Below, piece after piece: positions 1 to 7,224 of a stretch of DNA of 8,159 nucleotides. The translations under genes were made by a program, and so were the position numbers. Location of the stretch: contig URUL01000085.1 of NCBI GenBank assembly GCA_900551005.1, forward strand, positions 1-8,159, given 5' to 3'. The notes beneath the pieces are model-generated. The model searched no databases. It saw only the letters and a list, made by a program, of their open reading frames with translations, and was not told where the DNA came from. The DNA is from an uncultured Ruminococcus sp. Lineage in GTDB: Bacteria; Bacillota; Clostridia; Oscillospirales; CAG-272. Position 1 is the stretch's first letter. Each line of letters starts with the position of its first letter.

Positions 1-1584
1 GGCAACGACTTCATCTATGCCGACGATTTCATGCGCTCGCAGGAAGAAGAAAACGAGCAGATGGGTATGTACGACGAGGACGAAAATCGCCTGTTCAAGA
101 ATACCGACACCAACGGGCGGTTTCATTCCGACTGGTGCAGCATGATTTATTCCCGGTTATTGCTGGCAAGAAATTTGCTAACAGATGATGGCGTTATCTT
201 TATCAGCATTGATGATGGTGAAGTATCAAATCTTTCGGAGCTCTGTAATGAAATCTTTGGTGAAGCAAATTTCATTGCAGATTTGATTTGGCAGAAAAAA
301 TTCTCGCGTGCAAATGATGCAACCTATTTTTCAACAATGCATGATCATATTTTGTGCTATTGCAAGGCAAATGTACTGAGCAACGAAAAAGGGTGGGAAA
401 TTGGACTTCTTCCTCGCGGAGATGAAATACCTAATGGATACAGCAATCCAGATAATGACCCCCGAGGAGTGTGGACATCTGTCATACTATCAGCGAAGTC
501 TGGTTCTCCCAGTCTCCTTTATGAGATTGAGACTCCAAGTGGAAGGAAAGTTACTCCACCGAGCGGGAGATATTGGAGTTGCAGTAAGGAAACATTCGAG
601 AACTGGAAGGCTGATAATAGAATATGGTTTGGGGCAGACGGAAACGGTACGCCGCGTAAAAAAACATTTTTATCAGAGGTTCAACAAGGTTTACGCCCCA
701 ACACAATTCTTTTTCAGAATGAAGTTGGGAATAACCAGGAGGCAAAGCAGGAAACAAAAGCATTGTTCGATGGCATCGGGGTTTTTGATGGGCCGAAGCC
801 TGTTAGATTGCTTTCTACTATTTTGCAAATAGCAAACACAAAAGAAGATTCTATTATTCTCGACTTCTTCTCCGGCTCCGCCACCACCGCTCATGCTGTC
901 ATGCAGCTCAATGCTGATGATGGTGGACACCGTAAGTTCATCATGGTGCAACTCCCCGAAAAGTGTGATGAAGCAAGCGAAGCCTATAAAGCAGGCTACA
1001 AAAACATCTGCGAAATCGGCAAGGAGCGCATTCGTCGTGCCGGGGAAAAGCTATTGCAGGATGTGACCTCTGGCAGAGGAAACTCAAAAGGCGAGGGCTG
1101 GGGATGTGGAATGCCAGTTACTCCCGAAGAACGTGCCTTTGCTATCAAAAACATTCTCGACATCGGTTTCCGTGTTCTCAAGCTGGACGATACCAACATG
1201 AAGGACGTCTACTATGCGCCGGATGATTACGATCAGGGGATGCTCGCGGGGCTGGAATCCAACATCAAGGATGACCGCACCGACCTCGACCTGCTGTTCG
1301 GCTGCCTGATTGACTGGGGTCTGCCGCTGTCCCTGCCCTACAAATCCGAGAAAATCGACGGCTGCACTGTCCATACCTACAATGACGGCGACCTGATCGC
1401 CTGCTTTGACGCGAATATTCCCGAAAGCGTGGTCAAAGAGATCGCCAAACGCAAGCCGCTCCGCGCCGTCTTCCGCGATTCCGGTTTTGCGTCCAGCCCG
1501 GAGAAGATCAACGTGTTCGAGATTTTCAAGCTCTATATGCCGGAGGACGCGGGCGACATTTCCAAGCGTGTAAAGGTCATTTAA
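1..1584 (+). CDS. mod: Type III restriction-modification DNA methyltransferase, Mod subunit (5' end outside the window)
   Basis: This is the modification subunit of a type III restriction-modification system. In this family Mod transfers a methyl group from S-adenosylmethionine to adenine in a short asymmetric site and gives the Mod-Res complex its sequence specificity. The frame is open from base 1. Its first residues, GNDFIYADDF, normally follow the catalytic DPPYNTG motif, so that motif (IV) and the N-terminus lie just upstream. The target recognition region follows, with YSNPDNDPRGVW and a W-rich, IWFG-containing stretch. The SAM-binding motif I (DFFSGSATTAHA) begins at base 862. The order IV, recognition region, motif I is that of beta-class methyltransferases. 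The visible 527 codons fit a family length of about 600-680 residues. Bases from about 150 to 860 are clearly AT-rich, while the rest is GC-rich. Res follows after 15 bases. The function is confident; the recognition site cannot be read from the sequence. Confidence 0.93.
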   Translation, partial: GNDFIYADDFMRSQEEENEQMGMYDEDENRLFKNTDTNGRFHSDWCSMIYSRLLLARNLLTDDGVIFISIDDGEVSNLSELCNEIFGEANFIADLIWQKKFSRANDATYFSTMHDHILCYCKANVLSNEKGWEIGLLPRGDEIPNGYSNPDNDPRGVWTSVILSAKSGSPSLLYEIETPSGRKVTPPSGRYWSCSKETFENWKADNRIWFGADGNGTPRKKTFLSEVQQGLRPNTILFQNEVGNNQEAKQETKALFDGIGVFDGPKPVRLLSTILQIANTKEDSIILDFFSGSATTAHAVMQLNADDGGHRKFIMVQLPEKCDEASEAYKAGYKNICEIGKERIRRAGEKLLQDVTSGRGNSKGEGWGCGMPVTPEERAFAIKNILDIGFRVLKLDDTNMKDVYYAPDDYDQGMLAGLESNIKDDRTDLDLLFGCLIDWGLPLSLPYKSEKIDGCTVHTYNDGDLIACFDANIPESVVKEIAKRKPLRAVFRDSGFASSPEKINVFEIFKLYMPEDAGDISKRVKVI

Positions 1585-1599
1585 GAAAGGAGCTTCACG

Positions 1600-4500
1600 A
1601 TGAAGTTACAATTCAAACATCAGAAGTTCCAAGCGGATGCAGCAAAAGCAGTTGTTGACGTCTTTGCCGGACAGCCGTACCTCACGCCGACTTACATGAT
1701 GGACAGAGGTTATGGTCAGCAAACGGTCACCGACGACGCGGATTTCACCGGTTGGCGCAATGAGCGCATTGTACCGGAGCTTTCCGACAATTCGATTTTG
1801 GAACATCTGCAAAAGGTGCAGCGTACCAATCAGATCAAGCCGTCGGATAAGCTGGAAGGTCGTTATAATCTGACGATTGAAATGGAAACCGGCGTCGGCA
1901 AGACCTATACCTACATCAAGACCATGTATGAGCTGAACAAGCACTACGGCTGGAGCAAGTTCATCGTGGTCGTGCCGAGCATTGCCATCCGCGAGGGCGT
2001 TTATAAGTCCTTTCAGGTGACGCAGGAGCATTTTGCGGAGGAATACGGCAAGAAAATCCGGTTCTTCATCTATAATTCTGCCCGGCTCACGGAAATCGAC
2101 CGCTTTGCGTCGGACAGTGCCATCAATGTCATGATCATCAACTCTCAGGCGTTCAATGCCAAGGGTAAGGACGCGCGGCGCATTTACATGAAGCTGGATG
2201 AGTTCCGTTCTCGCCGCCCAATCGACATTATTGCAAAGACAAACCCGATTCTGATTATTGACGAGCCGCAGTCGGTCGAGGGCAAGCAGACAAAGGAGCG
2301 GTTGAAAGAGTTTTGCCCGCTGTTGACACTCCGCTACTCCGCAACCCATAAGTCGGACAGTATTTATAACATGGTCTATCGTCTTGATGCAATGGAGGCG
2401 TACAACAAACGGCTGGTCAAGAAGATCGCCGTCAAGGGCATCACGGAGTCCGGCAGTACGGCGACCGATGGCTTTGTCTATCTGGAAAGCATCAACCTTT
2501 CCAAAGCAGACCCCACAGCAACCATTCAGTTTGACTTCAAGGGTGTATCCGGCATTCGCAAGAAAACTGCTACAGTCGGTATTGGTTACAACCTCTATGA
2601 TAATTCCGGCAGTTTGGATGAGTACAAGGTCGGCTTTGTGGTCAAGTCTATCGACGGACGCGACAACTCCGTAGAGTTCCTGAACGGTATCAAAATCTTT
2701 GCCGGAGATGTGATCGGTAAGGTCAGCGAAGACCAGCTCCGCCGCATTCAGATCCGCGAAACGATTCTTTCGCATATCGAGAGGGAGCGCCAGCTTTTTC
2801 ATAAGGGTATCAAGGTTTTGTCACTGTTTTTCATCGACGAGGTGGCGAAGTACAAGCAGTATGATGAAGCGGGACAAGCATTCAACGGCATTTATGCCAA
2901 TATGTTCGAGGAAGAGTACAACGACATTCTCAGCTCCATGCAGCGGGAAATCGGAGACGAGGACTACATACGGTATCTTGGCGCGATTTCTGCCCATGAA
3001 ACGCACGCCGGATATTTTTCCGTGGATAAGAAAGGGCACTATGTCGATCAGGTGGCAGGAGACGATAAAAAGGAACAAACCTCCAACGATATTGACGCCT
3101 ATGACCTGATCATGAAGAACAAGGAGCTGCTTCTGGATCGTGATCCGAAAAAGTCCCCGGTGCGTTTCATTTTCTCACACTCCGCACTGCGTGAAGGTTG
3201 GGACAATCCGAATGTGTTCCAGATCTGTACGCTGAAACAAAGCAACGCTGAGGTGCGCAAGCGGCAGGAAGTCGGTCGCGGTCTGCGTCTGTGCGTCAAT
3301 CAGGACGGCGAGCGTATGGATACCAATGTTCTCGGCAATGATGTGCATTCTATCAATGTGCTGACCGTTATTGCCAGTGAGAGCTATGACAGCTTTGCAA
3401 AAGGCTTGCAAAGTGAGCTTGCCGATGCGGTTGCAGGACGCCCTGTGGCGGTTACTGCCGACCTCTTCAAGGGCAAGGTCATTGTGGATGCCAGAGGCAA
3501 CGAACAGGTTGTGGACGGCGATACGGCGCAGGCAATTTATTTTGATTTGATTGTCAATGGCTATATTGACAAGAAAGGTGCACTGACCGATAAATATTAC
3601 ACCGACAAAGCAAACGGTGCGATTCAGGTTGCGGAGGAAGTGGCGGACAGCCGCGATTCTGTGATCAATATTCTTGATTCCGTCTATGACAGCCGCACTA
3701 TGCAGCCGGAGAATGCTCGCGACAAGAATGTCGAGCTGCAAGTTGATCCCGAGAAGCTCGCCATGCCGGAGTTCAAAGCGCTCTGGAAGCGCATAAGCCC
3801 GAAATCCGTATATGTGGTTGATTTTGATACCGATGAGCTTGTAAATAAGGCGATTGCGTCCATCAACCGAAATCTCCATGTGCCGAAAATCTTCTTCAAA
3901 GTTGAAACCGGCGCGATGGATGAGATCAAGTCAAAGGACTCGCTTCTTGACGGAAGTGCATTCTCGAAGTCAAAGTCTTCTACTTATGACAGCAGCAAGC
4001 AAATCCGCGTGGGCAGCAGCGTGAAGTATGATCTGATCGGCAAGCTGGTCGGAGAGACCGGTTTGACGCGCAAAGCAATTGTTGCAATCCTGACCGGCAT
4101 TGAGAAATCCGTTTTTGAGCAGTTCAAATTCAATCCGGAAGAATTCATTATCAAAGCAGCCGCCTTGATCAATGACGAAAAGGCAACCGCCATCATTCAG
4201 CATATCACCTACAATGTTTTGGACGAGCATTATGATACAGACATCTTTACCGAACCGACCATCAAGGGTAAGCTTGGAACGAACGCGATGAAAGCACAGC
4301 GGCATCTATACGATCATATCGTGTATGATTCCACAAACGAGCGTGATTTTGCTGCCGATTTGGACACCAACACAGATGTTGCGGTTTATGTGAAGCTGCC
4401 GGACAGCTTCTATATCGCAACGCCAGTAGGACACTATAATCCGGACTGGGCGATTGCCTTCTATGAAGGCTCTGTCAAGCACATCTATTTCGTTGCCGAA

Positions 4501-4653
4501 ACGAAAGGCTCTATGTCCTCCATGCAGCTCCGGCTCATTGAGGAATCCAAAATACATTGTGCGCGGGAACATTTCAAAGCAATCAGCAACGGAAATGTAG
4601 TTTATGATGTGGTGGACAGCTATCAGAGTTTGCTTGATCTTGTGACCAAATAG
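1600..4653 (+). CDS. res: Type III restriction enzyme, Res subunit (DEAD-box helicase/nuclease)
   Basis: This is the restriction subunit, which in type III systems joins Mod, uses ATP to move along DNA and cuts near pairs of unmethylated, inversely oriented sites. The protein has 1017 residues, in the expected range. Superfamily 2 helicase motifs are in order: Walker A METGVGKT (95-102), motif II DEPQ (221-224), motif III-like LRYSATHK near residue 250, then REGWDNPNVFQ (531-541) and the arginine-finger-type QEVGRGLRL (556-564). A C-terminal PD-(D/E)xK nuclease core is visible as NPDWAIAF (D949) followed by ETK (E967, K969), so all main catalytic residues are present. The ATG is supported by AGAAAGGAG eight bases upstream. 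It follows the mod stop by 15 bases, so the two genes are one operon. No frameshift is seen and the subunit looks intact. Confidence 0.96.
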   Translation: MKLQFKHQKFQADAAKAVVDVFAGQPYLTPTYMMDRGYGQQTVTDDADFTGWRNERIVPELSDNSILEHLQKVQRTNQIKPSDKLEGRYNLTIEMETGVGKTYTYIKTMYELNKHYGWSKFIVVVPSIAIREGVYKSFQVTQEHFAEEYGKKIRFFIYNSARLTEIDRFASDSAINVMIINSQAFNAKGKDARRIYMKLDEFRSRRPIDIIAKTNPILIIDEPQSVEGKQTKERLKEFCPLLTLRYSATHKSDSIYNMVYRLDAMEAYNKRLVKKIAVKGITESGSTATDGFVYLESINLSKADPTATIQFDFKGVSGIRKKTATVGIGYNLYDNSGSLDEYKVGFVVKSIDGRDNSVEFLNGIKIFAGDVIGKVSEDQLRRIQIRETILSHIERERQLFHKGIKVLSLFFIDEVAKYKQYDEAGQAFNGIYANMFEEEYNDILSSMQREIGDEDYIRYLGAISAHETHAGYFSVDKKGHYVDQVAGDDKKEQTSNDIDAYDLIMKNKELLLDRDPKKSPVRFIFSHSALREGWDNPNVFQICTLKQSNAEVRKRQEVGRGLRLCVNQDGERMDTNVLGNDVHSINVLTVIASESYDSFAKGLQSELADAVAGRPVAVTADLFKGKVIVDARGNEQVVDGDTAQAIYFDLIVNGYIDKKGALTDKYYTDKANGAIQVAEEVADSRDSVINILDSVYDSRTMQPENARDKNVELQVDPEKLAMPEFKALWKRISPKSVYVVDFDTDELVNKAIASINRNLHVPKIFFKVETGAMDEIKSKDSLLDGSAFSKSKSSTYDSSKQIRVGSSVKYDLIGKLVGETGLTRKAIVAILTGIEKSVFEQFKFNPEEFIIKAAALINDEKATAIIQHITYNVLDEHYDTDIFTEPTIKGKLGTNAMKAQRHLYDHIVYDSTNERDFAADLDTNTDVAVYVKLPDSFYIATPVGHYNPDWAIAFYEGSVKHIYFVAETKGSMSSMQLRLIEESKIHCAREHFKAISNGNVVYDVVDSYQSLLDLVTK

Positions 4654-4718
4654 GGACATCTACAAAAATCCGATTTGCTCCTCAAAGAATATCAAATGAT
4701 TTTACAAGATAAGAGGAA

Positions 4719-4741
4719 CAAGGTGTCATGATGCCACTTTG
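4719..4741. repeat. Near-perfect palindrome in the res-tnpV intergenic gap
   Basis: This 23-base segment reads as an inverted repeat centred on base 4730. Ten of eleven opposing positions pair, counting one G-T pair, with a mismatch at 4726/4734. It could form a 7-bp stem (CAAGGTG/CACTTTG) with a nine-base loop, or serve as a protein-binding site. It lies 66 bases after the res stop and just before the clear terminator. The rest of the 147-base gap holds only an in-frame tail after the res stop codon. I cannot assign a function and it may be chance. Confidence 0.3.
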
Positions 4742-4750
4742 AAAACAGCA

Positions 4751-4790
4751 ACAAAACCATCGGGAATTTTTCCCCGATGGCTTTTGTTTT
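4751..4790. terminator. Rho-independent terminator ending the mod-res operon, possibly bidirectional
   Basis: An 8-bp perfect stem, CCATCGGG (4757-4764) with CCCGATGG (4773-4780), encloses an eight-base loop. It can extend with ACAAAA on the left and TTTTGT on the right, across one bulged C. On the + strand it is followed by CTTTTGTTTT and lies about 100 bases after the res stop. On the - strand the flanking A-run becomes a T-run directly after the stem, 20 bases past the tnpV stop codon, so it can serve both converging transcripts. Confidence 0.85.
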
Positions 4791-4800
4791 CTCAAGATAT

Positions 4801-5157
4801 TTAACCGTAAATAGACGCAATCACAACCTCTTCCGCACACGCTTTACAGTTGTTCATCTCCTGCACCCAGCGAAGAGAATCAGTGGCTTTTAGCTTTTCG
4901 TCAATGCCTCTTGCCTTGGCAAATTCGGCAGTCAGCCGCCTGACTGTTTCTTTTGCTTCCGCGTCAACCAAGTACAGATGTTCATTCAGCTTTCCGGTTG
5001 TTAAAAGCGTCGTGTATGTCCCTTTGCGGTGCGCTTTAATGAAAGCAAGGTACAGGTCACCATACTTTCCGATGGGATGATGTGTCTGTTCCGGCAAGGT
5101 AAGGTCCGGATAGAGGTACCCGCTTTCTTCGTGATAGGTTAATTGAATTTGTTTCAT
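4801..5157 (-). CDS. tnpV: TnpV-family transposon-encoded protein
   Basis: This 118-residue protein matches the TnpV family, first named in the clostridial mobilizable transposon Tn4451, where its function is not established. Recognisable family features are LTYHEESGYLYPDL (6-19), PIGKYG (28-33), the AHRKGTYTTLLTTGKL block (42-57) and LKATDSLRWVQEMNN (89-103), followed by AEEVV near the C-terminus. It is predicted to be soluble, with no signal peptide or membrane segment. I chose the ATG at 5157 rather than the one nine codons upstream (5184) because AGGAGG sits seven bases before it and would lie inside the longer reading frame. It runs against its neighbours, converges on res across a shared terminator and diverges from the relaxase remnant. 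The family call is fairly sure; the molecular role is unknown. Confidence 0.85.
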   Translation of the reverse strand: MKQIQLTYHEESGYLYPDLTLPEQTHHPIGKYGDLYLAFIKAHRKGTYTTLLTTGKLNEHLYLVDAEAKETVRRLTAEFAKARGIDEKLKATDSLRWVQEMNNCKACAEEVVIASIYG

Positions 5158-5188
5158 AATCGTTCCTCCTGCTTGTTTTATCACCTAT

Positions 5189-5217
5189 ACTATAACGCTT
5201 TTGAGCCGTTTTCGCAA
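5189..5217 (-). promoter_or_regulatory. Sigma-70/A-type promoter for tnpV
   Basis: Read on the - strand, TTGCGA (5217-5212) and TATAGT (5194-5189) are separated by exactly 17 bases, each one or two changes from consensus. The -10 box lies about 30 bases upstream of the tnpV start codon, leaving a short leader with the AGGAGG ribosome binding site. The -35 box overlaps a hairpin that reads on the other strand. Confidence 0.6.
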
Positions 5218-5238
5218 ATGTGCGGGAGCGGCTTTTTT
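5204..5238 (+). terminator. Possible rho-independent terminator reading toward mob
   Basis: AGCCG (5204-5208) pairs with CGGCT (5229-5233). An inner CGCA/TGCG pair (5213-5216 with 5221-5224) forms a second stem on the same axis, and six T residues follow (5233-5238). Nothing is encoded on the + strand directly upstream, so it would block transcription leaking from the res operon, antisense through tnpV. The internal loops make it weaker than the other terminators here. Confidence 0.4.
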
Positions 5239-5241
5239 CTG

Positions 5242-5272
5242 TCCTCAAAAATTTTGAGGATTTTTTCTTTTT
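5242..5272 (+). terminator. Palindrome followed by a T-run, terminator-like
   Basis: TCCTCAAAAATTTTGAGGA (5242-5260) is a perfect palindrome of two 9-base arms around one central A. It is followed by TTTTTTCTTTTT. A hairpin using the outer base pairs plus the T-run would act as a rho-independent terminator on the + strand. The same bases could instead bind a dimeric regulator. A weak promoter can also be read here: TTGAGG (5254-5259), a 17-base gap, and GATAAA (5277-5282). I cannot choose firmly between these roles. Confidence 0.45.
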
Positions 5273-5344
5273 GCAGGATAAAAATGCCTTGTTCATTGCG
5301 ATTAATAGTTGGAAAGGCGAAGCCTATCTTTCTATACCAACAAC

Positions 5345-5381
5345 AAGGAGGAGCAATATGCCAAGATTGCATCATTATTAG
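5345..5381 (+). promoter_or_regulatory. Strong ribosome binding site and orphaned start codon ahead of the relaxase remnant
   Basis: AAGGAGGAG (5345-5353) lies four bases before an ATG at 5358, an excellent translation start. The reading frame that follows has only seven codons (MPRLHHY) before a TAG at 5379-5381 and is not in the frame of the downstream relaxase. MobV proteins often begin with MP followed by basic residues, so I infer this is the original mob start, now separated from the body of the gene by deletion or frameshift. It could alternatively be a short leader peptide. Confidence 0.5.
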
Positions 5382-5451
5382 CCGCCGAAACCGAAAGAGC
5401 GGCTATGCCGTGTGAAAAACAAAAAGCACGGCAATCCTGTCCGCGCGACGA

Positions 5452-6291
5452 GTGCGGACAAGCGGCAGAGAATGGGAGTCTGCATTCGCAAACGGATACG
5501 AATGCGGCGAGGATTCTTTGCCGTCGGTAGTCCTGTGGACTACCGAAAAGGGGATCCAACGGGAACGGTTGGCACGGGAAGAAATGATGGATTTCATGAA
5601 AAGAGCATACACCTTTGTTGCCGAGAGAGTCAGAGAGGATAACATTGTATCCGCTGTCATTCATCTCGACGAAAAGACGCCGCATATGCATCTGTGCTTT
5701 GTCCCATTGACAAAGGATCATCGTCTGTGCGCGAAAGAAATTCTCGGCAACAGGACCCATCTGTCAAAATACTGGCAGGATGGGTTCTTTGAATATATGC
5801 ACGAGCAGTATTCGCAACTGGAACGCGGAGAGCCTGCCGCAGAAACCAAACGAAAGCACATTCCGGTTTGGCTTTACAAGAAGGGAGAACATCTTGATCG
5901 GATGTATGGACAAGTCAAAGAGATATTGGACAATATCGGGATACTGAATGCCAAGGGAAAGTCCAAAGAGGCATTGGATCTTCTTCGTCAATGGTCGAAG
6001 GAGGGCGAGTATTTTTCCTCCAAGATCAAAGAGGTGACCGGGCATATCGACGGTTTGAATGCGGAAGTGAACAAGTGGCAATCCAAGTATAATTCCGAGC
6101 GCCGTATGGTAGAGCAGATGTCTGATTACAACAAGGCAGCCAATTCGACGATTGAAGAACAGGAATATGAGATCGGTCGTCTGATTCGGCAAAACGACCG
6201 CTACCGCGAGCTTTTGGACCGCATCCCGGATGAAATATACGAGGAGATTACAAATACGCGAAGCAAAAACAGAGATAGAGGAGAAAGATAA
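5452..6291 (+). CDS. mob: MobV/Pre-type plasmid relaxase, N-terminally truncated (probable pseudogene)
   Basis: MobV (Pre/Mob) relaxases nick the transfer origin of mobilizable plasmids and transposons to start conjugative mobilization. The metal-binding motif HLDEKTPHMH is at residues 71-80, followed by the family-typical FVPLTKDHRLCAKEILGN and ERGEPAAETKRKHIP. From about residue 165 onward the protein is charged and likely coiled-coil. In related proteins the HxDE motif lies roughly 120-130 residues from the start. Here only about 70 precede it, and the frame is blocked by a TGA at 5413-5415. The N-terminal part, which in MobM of pMV158 carries the catalytic His22, is therefore missing. The GTG start at 5452 has no clear ribosome binding site; an ATG at 5584 is an alternative. 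The TAA abuts the parB ATG directly. Family assignment is confident; activity as a relaxase is unlikely. Confidence 0.8.
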   Translation: MRTSGREWESAFANGYECGEDSLPSVVLWTTEKGIQRERLAREEMMDFMKRAYTFVAERVREDNIVSAVIHLDEKTPHMHLCFVPLTKDHRLCAKEILGNRTHLSKYWQDGFFEYMHEQYSQLERGEPAAETKRKHIPVWLYKKGEHLDRMYGQVKEILDNIGILNAKGKSKEALDLLRQWSKEGEYFSSKIKEVTGHIDGLNAEVNKWQSKYNSERRMVEQMSDYNKAANSTIEEQEYEIGRLIRQNDRYRELLDRIPDEIYEEITNTRSKNRDRGER

Positions 6292-7224
6292 ATGACGATA
6301 CCAACAAAGGATAAAAACGAAAATGATCTGAAAATCCTGCTCGGAGAGAATAATTTGCAGGAAAATGAAGCGCAAACGCCGCACGCAATTGCACTTGCAA
6401 AACTGCACCCATTCCATGAGCATCCCTACAAGGTGGAGGATAACGATGAAATGGCAGAACTTTGTGAGAGTATCTGCACGCACGGGGTTTTGTCGCCCAT
6501 TCTTGTTCGACCGACAGAGGACGGGGAATATGAAATTGTTTCCGGTCACAGGCGGGTATTTGCTTGCCGCAGGCTGGGACTTAAAGATGTCCCTGCTATT
6601 GTACAACCGATGACACAAGAGGAAGCAGTGCTGAAGATGGTGGACAGCAATCTGCACCGCGAACGGTTGTTGCCGTCCGAGAAAGCGTTTGCCTACAAAA
6701 TGAAACTGGATGCGATCAAGCACAGAGGAAAAAGTTTGTCGCAAGTTGCGACAAAGTCAGATTCCGCAGCAGAAGTCGGTGCGGCAATGGGGGAAAGCCG
6801 GGATATGGTATTCCGCTATATCCGGCTGACAAATCTTGTCCCACCGCTTCTTGATATGGTGGATGAAGGCAAAATAGCATTGATGCCTGCCGAGCGGTTA
6901 TCCTATCTGACCGAGGAAGAACAACTGGCGCTTGTGGACATCATGGAAGACCTTGAAGTAACACCGTCCCTGTCGCAAGCCGTCAAGTTAAAAGACCTCA
7001 GTGCATCACATCGGCTGGATCCCGATACGATGTATGAGGTCATGGAGAAACCGAAAGCGAATCAAAGAGAAACCGTCAAACTGGATGCTGACACGCTCCG
7101 TCGCTTCTTTCCGGATTATACACCGAAACAGATGGAAACCGCCATTCTGCGGATGCTGGAGGAAGCGGAAAGAGAACGCCAACGGCAGAAAATACTCCAT
7201 AGATCAAGAGACGATGCGAGGTGA
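6292..7224 (+). CDS. parB: ParB/Spo0J-family DNA-binding protein (orphan, no ParA seen)
   Basis: ParB proteins bind centromere-like DNA sites, spread as CTP-dependent clamps and work with a ParA ATPase to segregate plasmids or chromosomes. The 310-residue protein shows the N-terminal ParB domain (about 33-125), including GHRRVFACRRLG (85-96) and DSNLHRERLLPSEKA (118-132). A helix-turn-helix around 159-180 (VGAAMGESRDMVFRYIRL) follows. The C-terminal part (262-300) is charged and helical, without the classic Spo0J dimerisation tail that I could recognise. The ATG has GAGGAGAAAG just upstream and starts directly after the mob stop codon; its own stop overlaps the next start (TGATG). No parA or parS repeat set is visible. 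Next to a relaxase, it is probably an accessory maintenance or regulatory protein of the mobile element rather than the chromosomal ParB. Confidence 0.9.
   Translation: MTIPTKDKNENDLKILLGENNLQENEAQTPHAIALAKLHPFHEHPYKVEDNDEMAELCESICTHGVLSPILVRPTEDGEYEIVSGHRRVFACRRLGLKDVPAIVQPMTQEEAVLKMVDSNLHRERLLPSEKAFAYKMKLDAIKHRGKSLSQVATKSDSAAEVGAAMGESRDMVFRYIRLTNLVPPLLDMVDEGKIALMPAERLSYLTEEEQLALVDIMEDLEVTPSLSQAVKLKDLSASHRLDPDTMYEVMEKPKANQRETVKLDADTLRRFFPDYTPKQMETAILRMLEEAERERQRQKILHRSRDDAR

Noticed and set aside
1606..2802. Long 398-codon open frame on the - strand opposite res
   Set aside because: It lies fully inside res, which has all helicase motifs in order. It is an antisense shadow with no recognisable domain.
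5309..5530. 73-codon + strand frame over the mob start region
   Set aside because: It starts at a TTG without a ribosome binding site and overlaps the region of the decayed relaxase N-terminus. No family features could be seen.
5764..6744. 326-codon open frame on the - strand opposite mob and parB
   Set aside because: It spans the junction of two well-supported + strand genes, is rich in Cys/Phe/Leu as expected for an antisense reading, and shows no motif.
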